Shown in pieces: positions 22,809 through 23,459 of a stretch of DNA of 23,459 nucleotides. The DNA is from an uncultured Clostridia bacterium (GTDB lineage: Bacteria; Bacillota; Clostridia; UBA1381). The position numbers and the translations under genes are program-made. The notes below the pieces were generated by a model. That model searched no databases. It was not told the origin of the DNA and was given only the letters and a program-made list of their open reading frames with translations. The stretch's first letter is position 1, and the number at the start of each line of letters is the position of its first letter. The stretch is taken from contig CAKSFY010000024.1 in NCBI GenBank assembly GCA_934454035.1, forward strand, positions 1 through 23,459. Direction: 5' to 3'.

Positions 22809-23459
22809 ATGAATAAAAAATATACACGCGGTGTTATAAGCACGCTCCTCGGCGGAATTTGCTGGGGTTTTTCCGGAGCGTGCGGTCAGCTTTTGGTGAG
22901 CGGAGCAAGTATTTCCTCCGAACAAATTACAGCGCTCAGAATGTTTTTTGCCGGAATAATACTCACTCTTATTAACATCATAAAAAACAAAAAAAATGCA
23001 TTTGATGTTTTTAATGATAAAGAAGATGCGAAAAAGCTTGTAATATTTGCCATTTTGGGGATACTTTTTTCGCAGCTCACATACATAAAAACCATTTCAT
23101 ACTCAAATGCCGGTACTGCAACGGTACTGCAATATCTCGGTCCGGTGCTGATAGTGATTTATATGTGCTTAAAAAACAGAAAACTGCCGGACAAAAAAGA
23201 AGTAATTTCGGTCATACTGGCATTCGGCGGAGTGTTTGTAATTGCAACGCATTTCAATTTTTCAAAGCTGAATTTGTCTGATAAATGCCTTGCATGGGGC
23301 ATGAGCACCGCCGTAAGTCTCGCGCTTTACAGTCTATTGCCCGGAAAATTGATTGCAAAATTCGGAGCGGTAAAGGTAACAGGTTTTGCAATGCTTATCG
23401 GAGGAATTGCAATGCTTGTCTACCCGGGAGTAATTTCGTCCGCAATAAACATTCATTTT
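22809..23459 (+). CDS. EamA-family transporter (3' end cut by window)
   Basis: The frame opens at ATG 22809 and runs to the window end, 217 codons without a stop. It starts MNKKYTRGVISTLLGGICWG and has at least six hydrophobic segments. The pattern TISYSNAGTATVLQYLGPVL (about 97-116) is the end of the first EamA repeat in RhaT/YdcZ-like metabolite exporters. It begins one base after ychF without a clear ribosome binding site of its own, so translation is probably coupled to ychF. Substrate unknown. It is not obviously the sister of the EamA gene at 16454. Confidence 0.85.
   Translation, partial: MNKKYTRGVISTLLGGICWGFSGACGQLLVSGASISSEQITALRMFFAGIILTLINIIKNKKNAFDVFNDKEDAKKLVIFAILGILFSQLTYIKTISYSNAGTATVLQYLGPVLIVIYMCLKNRKLPDKKEVISVILAFGGVFVIATHFNFSKLNLSDKCLAWGMSTAVSLALYSLLPGKLIAKFGAVKVTGFAMLIGGIAMLVYPGVISSAINIHF

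Overview
This is a 23.5 kb AT-rich stretch of a chromosome, most likely from an anaerobic member of the Clostridia (Firmicutes). The evidence is strong AGGAGG-type ribosome binding sites, sigma-A promoters with 17-bp spacers, a YtrA-type GntR/ABC operon, a TmcAL-type tRNA enzyme, a NifS/NifU-type Fe-S pair and a MetH whose reactivation domain is a separate gene. A gut clostridium is a guess from style, not something the sequence proves. I see no rRNA, tRNA, CRISPR array, transposase or phage gene.

Bases 1-7100 (minus strand) hold a surface-polysaccharide operon, read from a promoter at 7074-7102. In order of transcription it encodes a membrane phosphoglycosyl transferase that starts glycan assembly, a CapM/PglA-like GT4 glycosyltransferase, a TviB/WbpO-type UDP-HexNAc 6-dehydrogenase, a WbpP/TviC-type UDP-GlcNAc 4-epimerase, and two more glycosyltransferases (the last cut by the window edge). 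The dehydrogenase/epimerase pair predicts UDP-GalNAcA as a precursor. A terminator-like hairpin (5170-5195) separates the first two genes from the rest.

Bases 7168-9188 (minus) hold iscS-iscU for Fe-S cluster assembly, with a palindrome-rich promoter region, GC-rich tandem structured repeats between the two genes and a terminator. tmcAL (plus) diverges from iscS. Its 3' end overlaps, antisense, the 3' end of a GntR-ABC ATPase-ABC permease operon (10443-13465, minus). The intrinsic terminator of that ABC operon lies inside the tmcAL coding sequence.

Bases 13538-17305 form a possible small catabolic unit: a PocR-AraC regulator (minus) diverges from an unassigned TIM-barrel glycosidase-like protein and an EamA-family transporter (plus). 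This is the best candidate here for something undescribed.

Bases 17334-21499 hold metF, a stand-alone MetH reactivation-domain gene and a short metH (minus). These would make methylene-THF into methyl-THF and then methionine, with cobalamin reactivation supplied in trans. Back-to-back terminators separate this operon from the glycosidase-like/EamA unit. The window closes with ychF and a second, truncated EamA-family transporter gene (plus).

Several longest-possible starts were shortened because their first codons encode the Shine-Dalgarno site of the true start (phosphoglycosyl transferase, ABC ATPase, ABC permease, MetF, PocR-AraC regulator). Starts of iscU and tmcAL were also moved downstream, to well-spaced ribosome binding sites.
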